DNA from: Hemibagrus wyckioides
Lineage: Eukaryota > Chordata > Actinopteri > Siluriformes > Bagridae
DNA: 64,000 bases
Assembly (NCBI RefSeq): GCF_019097595.1
Contig: NC_080719.1
Span: 13,882,001-13,946,000 of the forward strand
Reading direction: 5' to 3'
Each line of letters starts with the position of its first letter. Position 1 is the first letter of the stretch. The notes beneath the pieces are model-generated. The model saw only the letters and a list, made by a program, of their open reading frames with translations, searched no databases and had not been told where the DNA came from. Positions 11,688 to 22,855 of this stretch are shown here, in pieces. The position numbers were made by a program, and so were the translations under genes.

Positions 11688-12959
11688 CATGATACAGTAA
11701 AGGAGCTCTCAAACATTTTTTGCCAGTAACCGCATTATAAGGACTCAATGTCAAGGGAGCTCATATCCCCATCCTGACTGTTACAGTGTTGGACCTGGAG
11801 ATTCTGAAAAACATTAAATACACGTCTCCATTCAGAAAACATCCCTATTATCAACAATTATACACAATACTATATATTTTTGTGGAGTGTCCACCATACA
11901 AGTTCCTGTTTTTACAATTGAGCCAATAACATATCGGAACAAGAGCATTTATATAAAACTGTGATTTGTAGCTAAACTACTGCTATAGAAAATGAATCAA
12001 CATTTTCGGAGCATTCAGATTTAAGAATTCAAAAGCACTGTAGAATAAATCATGTAGAAGAAGCCTTTTTTGTATCGTGTGCATTACAGTATAGTGAAAT
12101 ACTTTTCTTTGCATATCCCAGCTTTGTAAGTTGTCAGAGCGCAGGGTCAGCCATGATACAGCACCGCTGGAGTAGAGAGGGTTCAGGGCCCAGCTACCAC
12201 TGTCATAGTATATATAAAAATCAGCCAAGTCATTAAATCATGATGCAAATAGTTTGTGCTATTTGTAATGTAAATAACTGACACGATTTAAGAAGAAAAA
12301 AAAACACAGCTCTGTGAACATAAGTTCATTTCAGAGACTGAGCCAGATTATAAGTGAATAAGTTCATGAGTGAGTGAGTGGATGGATGAAGTAAAGACTC
12401 TTCATATCCATGGAGACAGCCATAAAACCATTAAGCTTTATTCGCTCACTGCCATGCCAACAAGTTCATCTAAGCATGATTAGCTCTGAATTATTTACAT
12501 ATCACATTCCTATAAACAGAAAATGCCATAATATCCTCTCATCTCATTCATAACACGCCTTTTTCTTAGTGCCGCTTGTCCCTCCAGGCTTTGTTTCGTG
12601 CCTTGTGTGTGAGTGTGAGCACACGCACGAGTTTTATTTTGCTCGTCAATTAAAATTTAAAGCGGACTGTCTGGAATTTTCATCACTGGTCACAATAATG
12701 TATTGTCAACAGAAAGCCAGACAGATACTCCTTTTCTCATTTTCTACACAAAGAGGCTTCGAGACTTCAAACGAATGCATTACAAAATAACACACAGAGC
12801 TATAAAAGCACTCAAAACAATGAACAATAATAGAGATTTGATTTGGGTTAGGTTGCTCTAGATGTGGGGAAATGCACAGAATCGTCTCTGTTTATCAGGA
12901 AGCATTCAGTCTGAAAAACATTTTGTATGTAACTGTTTTTCAAGCGTGAACGTTTAGTT
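11688..12959. other. Intergenic, nothing recognised
   Basis: AT-rich unique sequence. The region 12560-12640 is slightly GC-richer. No supported gene. Confidence 0.55.
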
Positions 12960-13610
12960 TAAGTGTTGTTTAAACAGTAACACACAATGCACTTCTCTGT
13001 ATGGTTGGTATGGTGATAAGTTTTTTGTGAGAAGACATTTATTTAATATTTATAATAGTCTCCAGTGGCAGCACTTTGTAACCCTGAATTTATACTGGAC
13101 ACATCACATCAAGTGAACAACCTGGATGTTTGTCACAGTCAAGGAGAGGCAGATGCAGGTGCAGAATTTGCTTTTATTTGCCTTACATAGTACACCATCG
13201 TAATGAACGGGGCAGACGCCACCGATGGGGTCTAGAGGTCTTGCAAAAAAAACTGTCCCAATAACTCCTGATAGCCATGTAGTGAAATTCTGCACAATGT
13301 TGCACAATTGCAATATCTTTGTAGGTTTTGATTTTAAATCTATATAGATTCTATAGAGTCCATGTGTATGAGTGAAAAAATGCACCTGAAGTGTAACACA
13401 ACAGCAGTGTCACACATGATTGATGCAGCTAATGCAGTGCTAACATGACCAGTGTGGACTGGACCACAATAAATGATACAAGGATGTTTCTAATTTCTTA
13501 ATATCATGATAAACATTTAATCTCAAAGTAATGTGTGTATCTGTTTATAGCTGCTATAATGTAAGCGATATTAGGAACATGAAATAATTATGTACATATT
13601 TCATATTTCA
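12960..13610 (+). mobile_element. Short dispersed repeat M, copy 1, interrupted
   Basis: The left part (to about 13088) ends in TCTCCAGTGGCAGCACTTTGTAA, matching TCTCCAGTGTCAGCGC at 17437. The right part (from about 13540, CTGTTTATAGCTG then TGTAAG) matches 63790-63830. About 450 bp of unrelated sequence, including an LTR-like piece, sits between them. Other copies: 17246, 21968, 36281 (minus), 41735 and 63150. The family looks like a non-autonomous element. Confidence 0.5.
13128..13390 (-). mobile_element. LTR-like fragment inside repeat M
   Basis: It starts with GTCACAGTCAAGGAGAGGCAG on the plus strand and then GCAGAATTTGCTTTTATTTG. Read on the minus strand this is a CAAATAAAAGC poly(A)-signal region followed by CACCTGCATCTGCC and an end in TGTGAC, the layout of fish gypsy LTR ends. 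The right boundary is uncertain. Confidence 0.35.
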
Positions 13611-13920
13611 CACTTTCTAAAAAACATTTGTAAATGTTTGTTGTATTAGAAGAAATTCAGTTCATTGATTTTCATGACAGCATGTCCCCAAGTGTTTTAT
13701 TCCTTTTTTTTGTTTTAAGTTTGTAGACATACCACAGCAGGTTTAATAAACTGACAGAGTTTTAAAAGTACTAAAAAGCAATACAACACAGATTTTTCAG
13801 TGACCTCTTGGTTTACTGTTCCCTGCTTTGAGAACCGCTACTCTAACAGGAAAAACAAGTATTTTATACTGGAGGCCTTACAAAATAACAGCATATTCAT
13901 CTACAAAACCCTCTCAGACA
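13611..13920. other. Intergenic, nothing recognised
   Basis: AT-rich; no supported feature. Confidence 0.55.
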
Positions 13921-13921
13921 A

Positions 13922-14002
<81 letters not shown>
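13921..14002. repeat. (TA)n microsatellite, about 80 bp
   Basis: An essentially uninterrupted TA run. It can form a cruciform and makes a spurious YIYIYI frame. Confidence 0.97.
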
Positions 14003-14006
<4 letters not shown>

Positions 14007-14339
14007 CAGCCATGATATATCATATACAGTACTTTACTAGAAAGTTCCAGTAAACAGCTACTGCATTCACACCGGTTTTTTTTAAATAAAAAAATGAAGA
14101 ATGCAATATTATTTGAGCTGCTTTTCTATTAAAAACACTACACATTTCAAATCTTTTACTTATTGAATCCAATTTTCCCCTAATGTACGCACATCAGACT
14201 TTTTCAAAATGCCCCTGATCCTTCTCTCTCCTAAAGCTAAAGACATGGTCCACAGCTAAACGATCTCTGTTTGCTTTAACCTCTGTAATATTTCACTCAA
14301 GTCATTACCTGCTCTATTGAGCAAATTCTGTCCTTCTTT
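14003..14339. other. Intergenic, nothing recognised
   Basis: AT-rich with no supported feature. Confidence 0.55.
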
Positions 14340-14560
14340 CAGCGTCTGAGACGAGGCCTGATTGAAGGATCTCTAAAAGACCCTTCGACAACAAAGCCTC
14401 CACTGACTTGAGCTTTAATTTGGCCAATTATACACCGTGACTAATTTAAAGCTCAAGTGAAGCAGAACTTAGCCAAGAGCTGATGTGGGCAAGTCGAGGT
14501 TATCAATGCTGTTCTTAAAGCACACAATTATGCTTTTAAAGCATCTGTGACCAAATTATG
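14340..14560. other. Unique segment with a 13-bp inverted repeat, possible conserved element
   Basis: Arms ACTTGAGCTTTAA (14406-14418) and TTAAAGCTCAAGT (14446-14458) are perfect inverted repeats around a 27-base centre containing GGCCAATTATAC. The surroundings are not repeated in this window and are less AT-rich. Such a dyad could be a regulatory or structured element; no function is shown. Confidence 0.4.
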
Positions 14561-14625
14561 TTCAAGCAAATGTTTTCTACATTCTGATCAATATAGAAAT
14601 TAGACATTTTGCTTAGTGGTTTGTT

Positions 14626-14629
14626 GTTG

Positions 14630-14685
<56 letters not shown>

Positions 14686-14710
14686 TACTACTACTAATAA
14701 TAATAATGAT
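14626..14710. repeat. (ATT)n / (AAT)n microsatellite
   Basis: A TTG/ATT run followed by a TACTAC and AATAAT run. Confidence 0.95.
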
Positions 14711-15349
14711 AATTAAATGTTTGTTTTAAAGTTGTTTGTTTTAATGGCCTGATTACATATTTAGTTTCATTTAATGTTAATTTAGTTAATGTGGAGAATT
14801 TAATGTAAGTTTAAATTTAAGTAACTATAATCTTTTAATAACCAATTCTGGTTTTTGCACATACTGTATCTCCCCATGCACCTTTATATTGCAGGAGTGT
14901 TTGTTCGTCTTTTGACGTTTCTTTTGATGCTTCATGTCCATTGAGAATCTTGTCACACCGATCTGACAGCCATAAACACAAACCTCGCTTTTCCTCCAAT
15001 ATTTTAAATATTCTAGTCACTGCAGTTTACAAAAAAAATTGAATAACTTCAATTACACACTTTATGCGGTGCTGTTCCTAAAGCACATGATTATACTTTT
15101 AAAATGCATTTGACCAAATAATTCTTGCTCACTGAAGATGTCATTTCACACTTCATTTATAATAATCTAGACACTTCCTGAGAAACCCTAAATCAAAACA
15201 TGACATTGTATGCACAGATACACAGCCAGTCGCAAGCAATAAAAAAAATAAGTTACACCTTCAGTCACAAGGCTGTAGTTGTATACCAACTATGGCTCAT
15301 ACCATTAAAGTAGAATTTTATCAAAACTATGCGTTTCTTAATAATCATA
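14711..15349. other. Intergenic, nothing recognised
   Basis: AT-rich sequence without a supported feature. Confidence 0.55.
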
Positions 15350-15545
15350 GTCTACAGTTTCTCACCCCTGGTCATGGAGAACCCCTCTTCCTGTACACTT
15401 TAGTGTTTTCCCTGCTGTAACACACCCACTTCAACTCAATGATGTTAGTGGAATAAGATGCGTTGGGATCAGTGTAAAACCTAAAATGTGCTGCAGAGGA
15501 GGTTCTCCCAGCGTTAGGAACCTGTGGCCTACAGGTTGAGCTTTC
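15350..15545. mobile_element. Fold-back MITE-like repeat
   Basis: The left half (TTCTCACCCCTGGTCATGGAG, then TTTAGTGTTTTCCCTGCTG) and the right half (CTAAAATGTGCTGCAGAGGAG) form an imperfect palindrome. I recall this 'ccctggtcctggag' type of fold-back repeat as common in fish genomes. Related pieces are at 16975-17125 and 18478-18535. Confidence 0.5.
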
Positions 15546-15703
15546 CCAACTCTTGAGTTGTGTAGAAGGCTGGGACTCTCAGACAGAAGACTGGATGTGT
15601 AAAACAACACTGCCATACAGATACACTATATTGCCAAAAGTATTCGCTCACCCATCCAAATAATCAGAATCAGGTGTTCCAATCACTTCCATGGCCACAG
15701 GTG

Positions 15704-15710
15704 TATAAAA
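15704..15710 (+). promoter_or_regulatory. TATA-like box of the Tc1 element
   Basis: TATAAAA lies 48 bases before the likely start ATG at 15758, inside the transposon. It is a plausible core promoter for the transposase, though only one motif supports this. Confidence 0.4.
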
Positions 15711-15757
15711 TCAAGCACCTAGGCATGCAGACTGTTTTTACAAACATTTGTGAAAGA

Positions 15758-16789
15758 ATGGGTCGCTCTCAGGAGCTCAGTGAATTCCAGCGTGGAACTG
15801 TGATAGGATGCCACCTGTGCAACAAATCCAGTCGTGAAATTTCCTCGCTCCTAAATATTCCACAGTCAACTGTCAGCTGTATTATAAGAACGTGGAAGTG
15901 TTTGGGAACGACAGCAACTCAGCCACGAAGTGGTAGGCCACGTAAACTGACGGAGCGGGGTCAGCGGATGCTGAGGCGCATAGTGCGAAGAGGTCGCCAA
16001 CTTTCTGCAGAGTCAATCGCTACAGACCTCCAAACTTCATGTGGCCTTCAGATTAGCTCAAGAACAGTGCGCAGAGAGCTTCATGGAATGGGTTTCCATG
16101 GCCGAGCAGCTGCATCCAAGCCATACATCACCAAGTGCAATGCAAAGCGTCGGATGCAGTGGTGTAAAGCACGCCGCCACTGGACTCTAGAGCAGTGGAG
16201 ACGCGTTCTCTGGAGTGACGAATCGCGCTTCTCCATCTGGCAATCTGATGGACGAGTCTGGGTTTGGCGGTTGCCAGGAGAACGGTACTTGTCTGACTGC
16301 ATTGTGCCAAGTGTAAAGTTTGGTGGAGGGGGGATTATGGTGTGGGGTTGTTTTTCAGGAGCTGGGCTTGGCCCCTTAGTTCCAGTGAAAGGAACTCTGA
16401 ATGCTTCAGCATACCAAGACATTTTGGACAATTCCATGCTCCCAACTTTGTGGGAACAGTTTGGAGCTGGCCCCTTCCTCTTCCAACATGACTGTGCACC
16501 AGTGCACAAAGCAAGGTCCATAAAGACATGGATGACAGAGTCTGGTGTGGATGAACTTGACTGGCCTGCACAGAGTCCTGCCCTCAACCTGATAGAACAC
16601 CTTTGGGATGAATTAGAGCGGAGACTGAGAGCCAGGCCTTCTCGTCCAACATCAGTGTGTGACCTCACAAATGCGCTTCTAGAAGAATGGTCAAAAATTC
16701 CCATAAACACACTCCTAAACCTTGTGGACAGCCTTCCCAGAAGAGTTGAAGCTGTTATAGCTGCAAAGGGTGGACCGACATCATATTGA
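15758..16789 (+). CDS. Tc1-like transposase (DD34E), open frame
   Basis: This encodes a Tc1/mariner transposase that cuts and joins the element's own ends. I chose ATG 15758 ([10 protein letters not shown], 343 residues) because Tc1 transposases are about 340 residues and start this way; the frame is open upstream to 15674. Visible parts: an N-terminal helix-turn-helix (about residues 5-55), an AT-hook-like GRPR at 59-62, a second helix-turn-helix (about 95-125, [12 protein letters not shown]), and the catalytic triad D154 (WSDESRFS), D245 (QHDCAP) and E280 (IEHLW), with exactly 34 residues between the last two. It ends GGPTSY. Two changes from copy 2 lie in a usually conserved block: A275 (D in copy 2) and L278 (P in copy 2). 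They are not catalytic, but could reduce activity. Confidence 0.92.
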   Translation: MGRSQELSEFQRGTVIGCHLCNKSSREISSLLNIPQSTVSCIIRTWKCLGTTATQPRSGRPRKLTERGQRMLRRIVRRGRQLSAESIATDLQTSCGLQISSRTVRRELHGMGFHGRAAASKPYITKCNAKRRMQWCKARRHWTLEQWRRVLWSDESRFSIWQSDGRVWVWRLPGERYLSDCIVPSVKFGGGGIMVWGCFSGAGLGPLVPVKGTLNASAYQDILDNSMLPTLWEQFGAGPFLFQHDCAPVHKARSIKTWMTESGVDELDWPAQSPALNLIEHLWDELERRLRARPSRPTSVCDLTNALLEEWSKIPINTLLNLVDSLPRRVEAVIAAKGGPTSY

Positions 16790-16974
16790 ACCCTATGGAT
16801 TAGGAATGGGATGTCACTTAAGTTCATATGCGAGTCAAGGCAGGTGAGCGAATACTTTTGGCAATATAGTGTATATAGTAACATGTACACTGTCTCCTGG
16901 GTCTTTAATGCTACTGTCTGTGTTGCAAGTTAAGAAAGTGGAGGTAATTGCATTATGACTGTCTACACAGCAGA

Positions 16975-17125
16975 GATTTGTTAGACTCTAGTCCTTGAGG
17001 GCCACAACTTTACTGAGTTTAGCACTCTACCTTATGATTCAATGCATCAGCTCATTAACAAGGTCTTTTTCAATTGCATTTGGTGTGAAAATCAGGAAAA
17101 CACAAAACCTGAGGTTGACACAATA
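16975..17125. mobile_element. Fold-back MITE-like repeat, partial
   Basis: TTAGACTCTAGTCCTTGAGGGCC and, further on, GGAAAACACAAAACCTGAGG are reversed-complement-like to each other, as in the element at 15350. Boundaries are approximate. Confidence 0.35.
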
Positions 17126-17245
17126 ATGGCTTAAAGAGACACAAGATGTGCAAGGGGAATTTCAGAAGCTCCCCAAAATGCTAAACAGTATATGATGTTC
17201 AGCTACAGTCATTCTAACCCAGAAACCCACAACACTGTTGCAATT

Positions 17246-17625
17246 TCGAGTTCTGTTTATTCAGAAGGTATCAAATAACAAATAACAGGTTATTAAGACA
17301 CTTGTTCTAATTTATATCCTTTCTATAGTAATATATCATTACGAGGGAAGATGGTAAAAGACTGAGACAGATTTTTTAAGCATTGATAGTTGCATTTTTA
17401 TATAAGGGGGTGTTTATTTAACATGTATGGAAGGAGTCTCCAGTGTCAGCGCTGTAACAGTTTTCTGAAATCTTCATGAGAACTTTGTGAGGGAATGACT
17501 TATGAGTAAGTGATGACAGGAACTAACTTCTATACAACAAACTGACAAAAAGTATGTCATTCTTTAAAAAGGTGTTGCTCTGTTACAATATCATAAATCA
17601 GCATGTGATGTTATTTAAAAAAGCT
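17246..17625 (+). mobile_element. Short dispersed repeat M, copy 2
   Basis: The clearest copy. It contains TTCGAGTTCTGTTTATTCAGAAGG, TTTCTATAGTAATATATCATTACG, ATGGAAGGAGTCTCCAGTGT followed by CAGCGC, and AAGTGATGACAGGAACTAAC. It has no coding capacity. Compare 21968, 41735 and 63150. I recall a similar repeat from catfish sequences, which I cannot verify here. Confidence 0.6.
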
Positions 17626-18477
17626 CATAGTTGTAAAAGTAAGATGATTTCATGTCGCTGTTGATTAATTCCAATAGCAGTATGAAGGTTACAGTGCAAT
17701 AAAAAGCAAAACACATCAATATCCCACACTAGGATGAAACAGCAGGACTTGGAAACACCAGTCTGAGAGATCAGAGTATAAATAGTAAATAAGCTAATAT
17801 GATGGGTGACTTATGAGGAACAGGTGTCTTCTTAGGAGGCAGGTGACAGTGACAAGCTGAGCAGTAAACTTTAAGCATTCATAGAGACTATCAACTAGTT
17901 TGCATTATGCAAATACAACTCTCATATGGTATTAAAAATGCTTATTATAAAACAGGTGTGAGTGGATGCCCTTGTACGGTGAATGGAGTGAGCATGCTGG
18001 CACGCTGCTGTTGAAGTATGAGCCTGGATAAAAAATCCCAGCAGACATTGTCAGTGGAATGACACTTAGCACCATGGTGTATCGTAACCCTCTTTGACAA
18101 GGTTAAACTGCACCATTGAACCAACTGCTTCACAACAGCTAGAATTAACACACACCATACAGTGAAAAGGACAAAAATACACAGCTAAGAGTAGTGTTTC
18201 TCAGTAATAGTGTGATTATGCCTCTAAACTGAAAAAAGTGACCGGTAAAAAACCTTTATATGAAAAAAATTCATTAAAGGGCTAAAGCAATTATTTAAAA
18301 AACATCAACGATGAGGTGGTGTGATCAATGTAATTAAGAGGAATTCATAGATGTTGTATGTGCAGTGACTAATATAATTACAATTTGCTGCTATTAGTCC
18401 AAATATGAATGTACTAGAAATTGTGTTGTGTTCACAGTCATAAAGGGGTAACCTTGGGAATTCTCCTTCATAGCTGT
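17626..18477. other. Intergenic, nothing recognised
   Basis: AT-rich with no supported gene. Confidence 0.55.
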
Positions 18478-18535
18478 AAACTTTAGGATTTCTCCTCCAG
18501 CCCTGGAGAGCCAGAGTCCAGCACTGTTTGGTCAT
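18478..18535. mobile_element. Half of a fold-back MITE
   Basis: TTTCTCCTCCAGCCCTGGAGAG then AGTCCAGCACTG matches one arm of the fold-back elements at 15350 and 16975. The other arm is missing. Confidence 0.35.
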
Positions 18536-20299
18536 GAGCCTTATATGGTCTGACCTTGTGGTGAATGTTGACTGCTTTTGTCCAAAGAACATTGTTCTGG
18601 AAATCATCATGTCTTTTTTGTTACCAATGGTGCAACAACTGGATTTCTCTTGACTACCCTTTCCTTTTGTTCAGTCTTTTGTCATGAATGTTGTTCCTGA
18701 AAGCTATTCTATTTAGCAAGATGACCTTACTGAAAAGATGCAGCAGTTGATTGTGACACTCCAGTGTCGTGATTCAGATAGTTTCTTTCACATCACGCTT
18801 TTTTTTTTTACATCTCTGAGATAATTGATGCTTTCTTTTCGGTACAAAACTAAAGAACCAAGCATTTATTTCCTTCATGATTCCTCTGAAGGTATAAGGT
18901 TGTACTTTTCTCCAAGATTTTTCAGCGTTTTCCTTTTTTGGTTACTAAGTATTACATAGTGATATCTGCTAGTATTGTCTGGTCTCTTCAGATTCAGATC
19001 TCTCCAAGCATATGTTTCTCTGGCAAACACTTAAATGCTTCACATTTATATGGTGTGCAATTTCAGAAAACTTTTTATATTCTTTTCTTCAAAATGAGTC
19101 TTAATTTGGGCAGGAACATAAAACAGATTTGTACCAGCTTTTTTCTCTTGCCCAGGAGAACAAAAGTAAAATCAGTGAATATTAAAATGCTCCAGATAAA
19201 AAAAAAAGCTTTAAAGGTGTACAAGGACACATAGAATAATAGATACACACAGCGCATTTTGAGGACAAAGAATACACCAAGGAAGGCTTATATGAAAAGA
19301 AAACAGCAGAATGAGAAAGAAAACGTATTTTATGATATAAACCATATGGCACTAGAAGACCAGAATTACACACTGTGACAGTTCTATACTGATGTTAAGA
19401 TGTTAAGTTTTTCTTGCTACACTCCTGATTCTGTTAGCTGTGGGCAGTTTGGTGGGTCGATTCAGGTGGTTTTCACACAACATGGTCACTGTAGTCAGAA
19501 TCTTGAGTGTGATTATTTCCGGTGCCAATGCAGCATTTCTCTGGTTCATGCATGCAGTATACATGACTCACCATAGTTTTTGATTTTGTGTCCCACAGTA
19601 TTCCCCTGCTACATGTGCAGGTACATGTGTTGTGGAAACTAATGACTTCATTGGCTAAAACACACACACAGGTAACTTTACCTGGTGAACAACCGGAGAT
19701 CCGAGTACCAGGTGTGTTCACTTTCACATGCTCAGTATTGAAATTGAACTACAAATAGTACAAATATTGCTATCTAAACAAATTAAGGGCAGCTTATACA
19801 CACCACCAAATTAGTTTCATGTAAACTAGCATATTTAAGGCTGTGTTCAAACAGGCTGAAGACCAAAAAAAACCCCCAAAAATCTAAACAATGGATAAAT
19901 CAACAAAAGGTTTTAAACTAGTTGTGTATATACTTACCTAGTGCTTGCTCCTTTTTTTCCTTTTGGCTCACTTTGCAAAAGTTTGATTTTTTATTGTGTC
20001 ACTATATTTCTGGCTAGGAATACAAGTTTTATGATGTTGTTTTCAACAAAGCATTTTTTGGTTTGTTGTTTTTGGTTTGTTATATGAAACTAAATCAAAG
20101 AAACCAAATGTATCAAGCCAGCATAATAGATGAGAAAGAGCTCTTGGGTAGAACAAAGAAAAATAAAATATTTCCAAAATAAAATATTTTTGAATGCTTA
20201 TACAGTACAAGCCCTTTTAAAGTAGAAGTTTTTCCAATCTGTCTAAGAACTCCATTATTGCCACTGTAAAACTCACTTGGTTTCCTGCATGCTTTCAGC
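18536..20299. other. Long intergenic stretch
   Basis: AT-rich DNA without a recognised gene. Short open frames (up to 98 codons) near 18938 and 19075-19257 show no motif. Confidence 0.5.
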
Positions 20300-20585
20300 C
20301 CATAGTCAATGTCCGATAGGATCGAAACTGACAAGATTATCTGGTTCTTCAGAAACTCTGGCGTAACACACTGCGCTGCTGTATTTTGTGCTCGAGCACA
20401 TTGTGGGCTCAGACAGTCTCTTCACATCAGAAGCACTCTCATTTGTTCAGTGAACAGGAGGGTCAGATCTTTCTGTCAGGCTGTCAGCTAAACCTGGCTG
20501 CGACAGATCGAAGGGAATTTCCATAAGCGGAGGAACAGAGCAAGTCAAAGCTCACTACTCAAGCCGTGTGAATTCAATCGGAAAA
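20300..20585. other. Unique CpG-containing segment, possible conserved element
   Basis: This stretch is less AT-rich than its neighbours, carries scattered CpGs (GCTCGAGCAC, CTGCGACAGATCGAAGGG) and is not repeated in the window. No open frame is convincing. Possible regulatory sequence, by composition only. Confidence 0.25.
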
Positions 20586-21004
20586 GATTAGCATGAGGGG
20601 AAAAGTCCCACATGTCACAGTGTTGGGTATTTCCTTCCAAAAAAAAGAGCTTTTACTGTTCTGAGCTAACAGCACACATTTGTTGTTGTGTTCAGTTCCT
20701 AAAGTGACCATGAATAATAGGATAAATTGACTAAATGTATTACATACTCATGTGCTAATCGACAGCCCTGTGGGACTTTCTTAAACTTATTATGGACATT
20801 TACTTCCTCTTAAACTACAGTATAGCTTTCTGAATATATATTGTTTTCTTTAGAAACCTTTTACAAAGCTTATTTTTGTGTGGGAGAAAGTTTCTCTGCT
20901 GTTGTAGCACATGCGAATTAGGGTTCAAAATGTGAATTCTGAGATCCTTTCCTCTCACTATGGTTGTAAATAGCGGTTATGTGAGTTACTGTAACCTTCC
21001 TGTC
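20586..21004. other. Intergenic, nothing recognised
   Basis: AT-rich; no supported feature. Confidence 0.55.
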
Positions 21005-21310
21005 AGCTCGAGCCAGTCTGACCGCTCTCCTCTGACCTCTCTCATCAACCAGGGATTTCTGCCTGCAGCACACTGAATGTTCTTTTACACAATTTTACGT
21101 AAACTCTATATACTGTTGTGTGTGAAAATCTCAGAGGATCAGCAATTTTAGCTGTTTTGGAACCAGATATAACATATTAATGGTAAGTAAGATCACACTT
21201 ATGCCAACATTCTGATGTTTAATGCAAACTGAAGCTCTTGACCTGCATCTGCACTGATTGGATAATTCTGTGAATGAGCAGGTGTACAGGGGTTCCTAAT
21301 AAAAGGGATG
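21005..21310 (-). mobile_element. Decayed DNA-transposon fragment
   Basis: Contains GACCGCTCTCCTCTGACCTCT then CATCAACCAGGG, GTGAAAATCTCAGAGGATCAGC and GCAGGTGTACAGGGGTTCCTAATAAA. These phrases, in this order, resemble a widespread Tc1/mariner-like fish repeat that I recall. It is heavily decayed, and the strand and family are tentative. Confidence 0.5.
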
Positions 21311-21852
21311 AACAAATTATATATTTATGCATTAAATATTGAGTCCTATATTGAGAAATAGAGACTATTTATACCAGCAGGGGTATTTTCTCTACTTTCT
21401 GCCTTCCGTTTTTGACATTTCACAGCCAAAACAACACCACTGCAGCATTCACAGAGGCTGGAAAAAGAAAAAGTCACTGTAAAAAAAAAAAAAACTCCAC
21501 CTCTCTGTCATGTGATGTGCTTGCCCTCTCCTGACCAGCTGCCAGCCTGATGGAACAGCAGAAATGTTGATCCACAGACTGAATGCTGAAAAAGGAAACA
21601 CACATGGAGAAAAAACCCTGCAGGGGTACAGGACAATCAGGTCACTACCAGCCCTCACACCTCTGATTAGGATCCTCAATGGGTTTTTCCACTAAAAATG
21701 ACCTTCACATGTGAAAGAGAGATGAGCCCAGACTTCACTACATACCGCAGCAAGATGTTCTTGAATTCACTGTTAGGCATGGCCCTGAGCTCTGCTCTTT
21801 CTCTGGAACAGTATGTAATGCAGTAAAAGAATTTTGTGAACATAAACATTTT
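21311..21852. other. Intergenic with poly(A) run
   Basis: Contains an A run of about 14 at 21480-21494. No gene is recognised. Confidence 0.55.
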
Positions 21853-21867
21853 GGGGGGGGGGGGGGG
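21853..21867. repeat. Poly(G) run of 15
   Basis: Fifteen consecutive G after TTTT. Such G runs are uncommon and can form quadruplex-like structure or reflect sequencing uncertainty. Confidence 0.9.
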
Positions 21868-21967
21868 AACGTGCCTGTAAAGGTTACCTGAAAAGACAGG
21901 CAGAACTTTCTTTTGAAAAATGCCAGGAACAGGGAAGAAAATAAAAAATCAATAAGACTTATACAAC

Positions 21968-22225
21968 AACGGCGTTGAATGCTCGATTCTCATTTGTTTG
22001 AAGGTGATTCATTTTCTCTAACAGAAGTTCTGACAGTAGTATTGACTCACAACTCACACAGGGTAACAACAAGCCGTACGGCTCCACTTCAACGTATTAA
22101 AATCTGATTAAAAATGTAAATTTTGACATGGTGAAGTTTTCTGTCATATCTGGAGATATTTATGTAACTCATATGGAAGGAGTCTTCATTGTCAGGGCTT
22201 TGTAACGGTCAATCATGCTTTTCTT
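21968..22225 (+). mobile_element. Short dispersed repeat M, copy 3
   Basis: Carries CTCGATTCTCATTTG, TTTTCTCTAACAGAAGTTCTGACAG, ATGGTGAAGTTTTCTGT and ATATGGAAGGAGTCTTCATTGTCAGGGC, in the same order as the other copies. The 3' part is missing; repeat A follows immediately. Confidence 0.6.
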
Positions 22226-22244
22226 AATAATTTTCTGTTCAGTT

Positions 22245-22855
22245 TAATTTGTTTTATTTGCATTGTGCAATTAACAGTGGACATTGTCACAAAGCAGCTT
22301 TACAGAAATATGTATGCTCCGGATGGATAAATGTATCCCTAATGAGCGAGCCAGAGGCAGAGATGGCAAAGGAAAAAGTTTCAGAGACAATATGCGGAAA
22401 AAATCTTGAGAGGAACCAGATTCAAAAGGGAACCCATCCTCATCTGGGTGACACCGGATAGTGTGACTATAAATAATATCCCTTCTATAACGGTGCACTG
22501 TATGGTCCAAAAGTGCATTTGTGTAACTATGAAATTTATTCTCAACTGTTCTGATGGAGTGCAAAACTTTTCATGCCTTATGCCATTGTACAGTAGCAAA
22601 ATTGTTCATAACAATTGCAGTCCAAAGCCATCTTTAGGGTTTCTAAGTGTCTCTTTAGGCTGTCTATATGGGATCAAACTCAGCAGCAGCAAGTTGTTTC
22701 CAAGTGATGACACTCCAAACAGAATTATAGCATTGGGGTGGATCAGGTTGGTCCAGAGAGCAGAAAAGGTCTGGATCACTGGTATCTCAGGAGTAGCATG
22801 TGGAGCTTGAGAGAGAGAGAGAGAGAGGGAGGGAGGGAGAGAGAGAGAGAGAACA
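22245..22855 (-). mobile_element. Dispersed repeat A, long copy, with (GA)n
   Basis: Reads as the reverse complement of 48518-48962. Shared phrases are GGACATTGTCACAAAGCAGCTTTAC, CTTGAGAGGAACCAGATTCAAAAGGG, GGATCACTGGTATCTCAGGAG and a GA/CT run at the same side (22811-22852). The end near 22260 (TTTACAGAAATA) is the reverse of a tail that in fish often reads GAATTGAATTG. The family is non-coding; an open frame across it (22406-22810) is chance. Confidence 0.65.

Larger units (their letters stand above)
15622..16873 (+). mobile_element. Tc1-like DNA transposon, copy 1, apparently full length
   Basis: The element proper is 15624-16871 (1248 bp), flanked on both sides by the TA target dinucleotide. 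Its ends are 29-bp perfect terminal inverted repeats starting CACTATATTGCCAAAAG and ending with the reverse complement. It holds one open transposase frame. A second copy of the same length lies inverted at 39352-40599, differing at about a dozen positions by eye (about 1%). Cut-and-paste transposition of this superfamily inserts at TA. The short length, intact ends and open frame suggest a recent insertion. Confidence 0.95.

Noticed and set aside
13800..14015. Open frame ending in a long YIYIYI stretch
   Set aside because: Product of the TA microsatellite.
16081..16890. 269-codon frame antisense to the Tc1 transposase
   Set aside because: Shadow of the transposase; the same antisense frame appears at 39396-40142 because the elements are copies.
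22406..22810. 134-codon frame
   Set aside because: Lies inside non-coding dispersed repeat A, shows no domain and is not kept in the copy at 48518.
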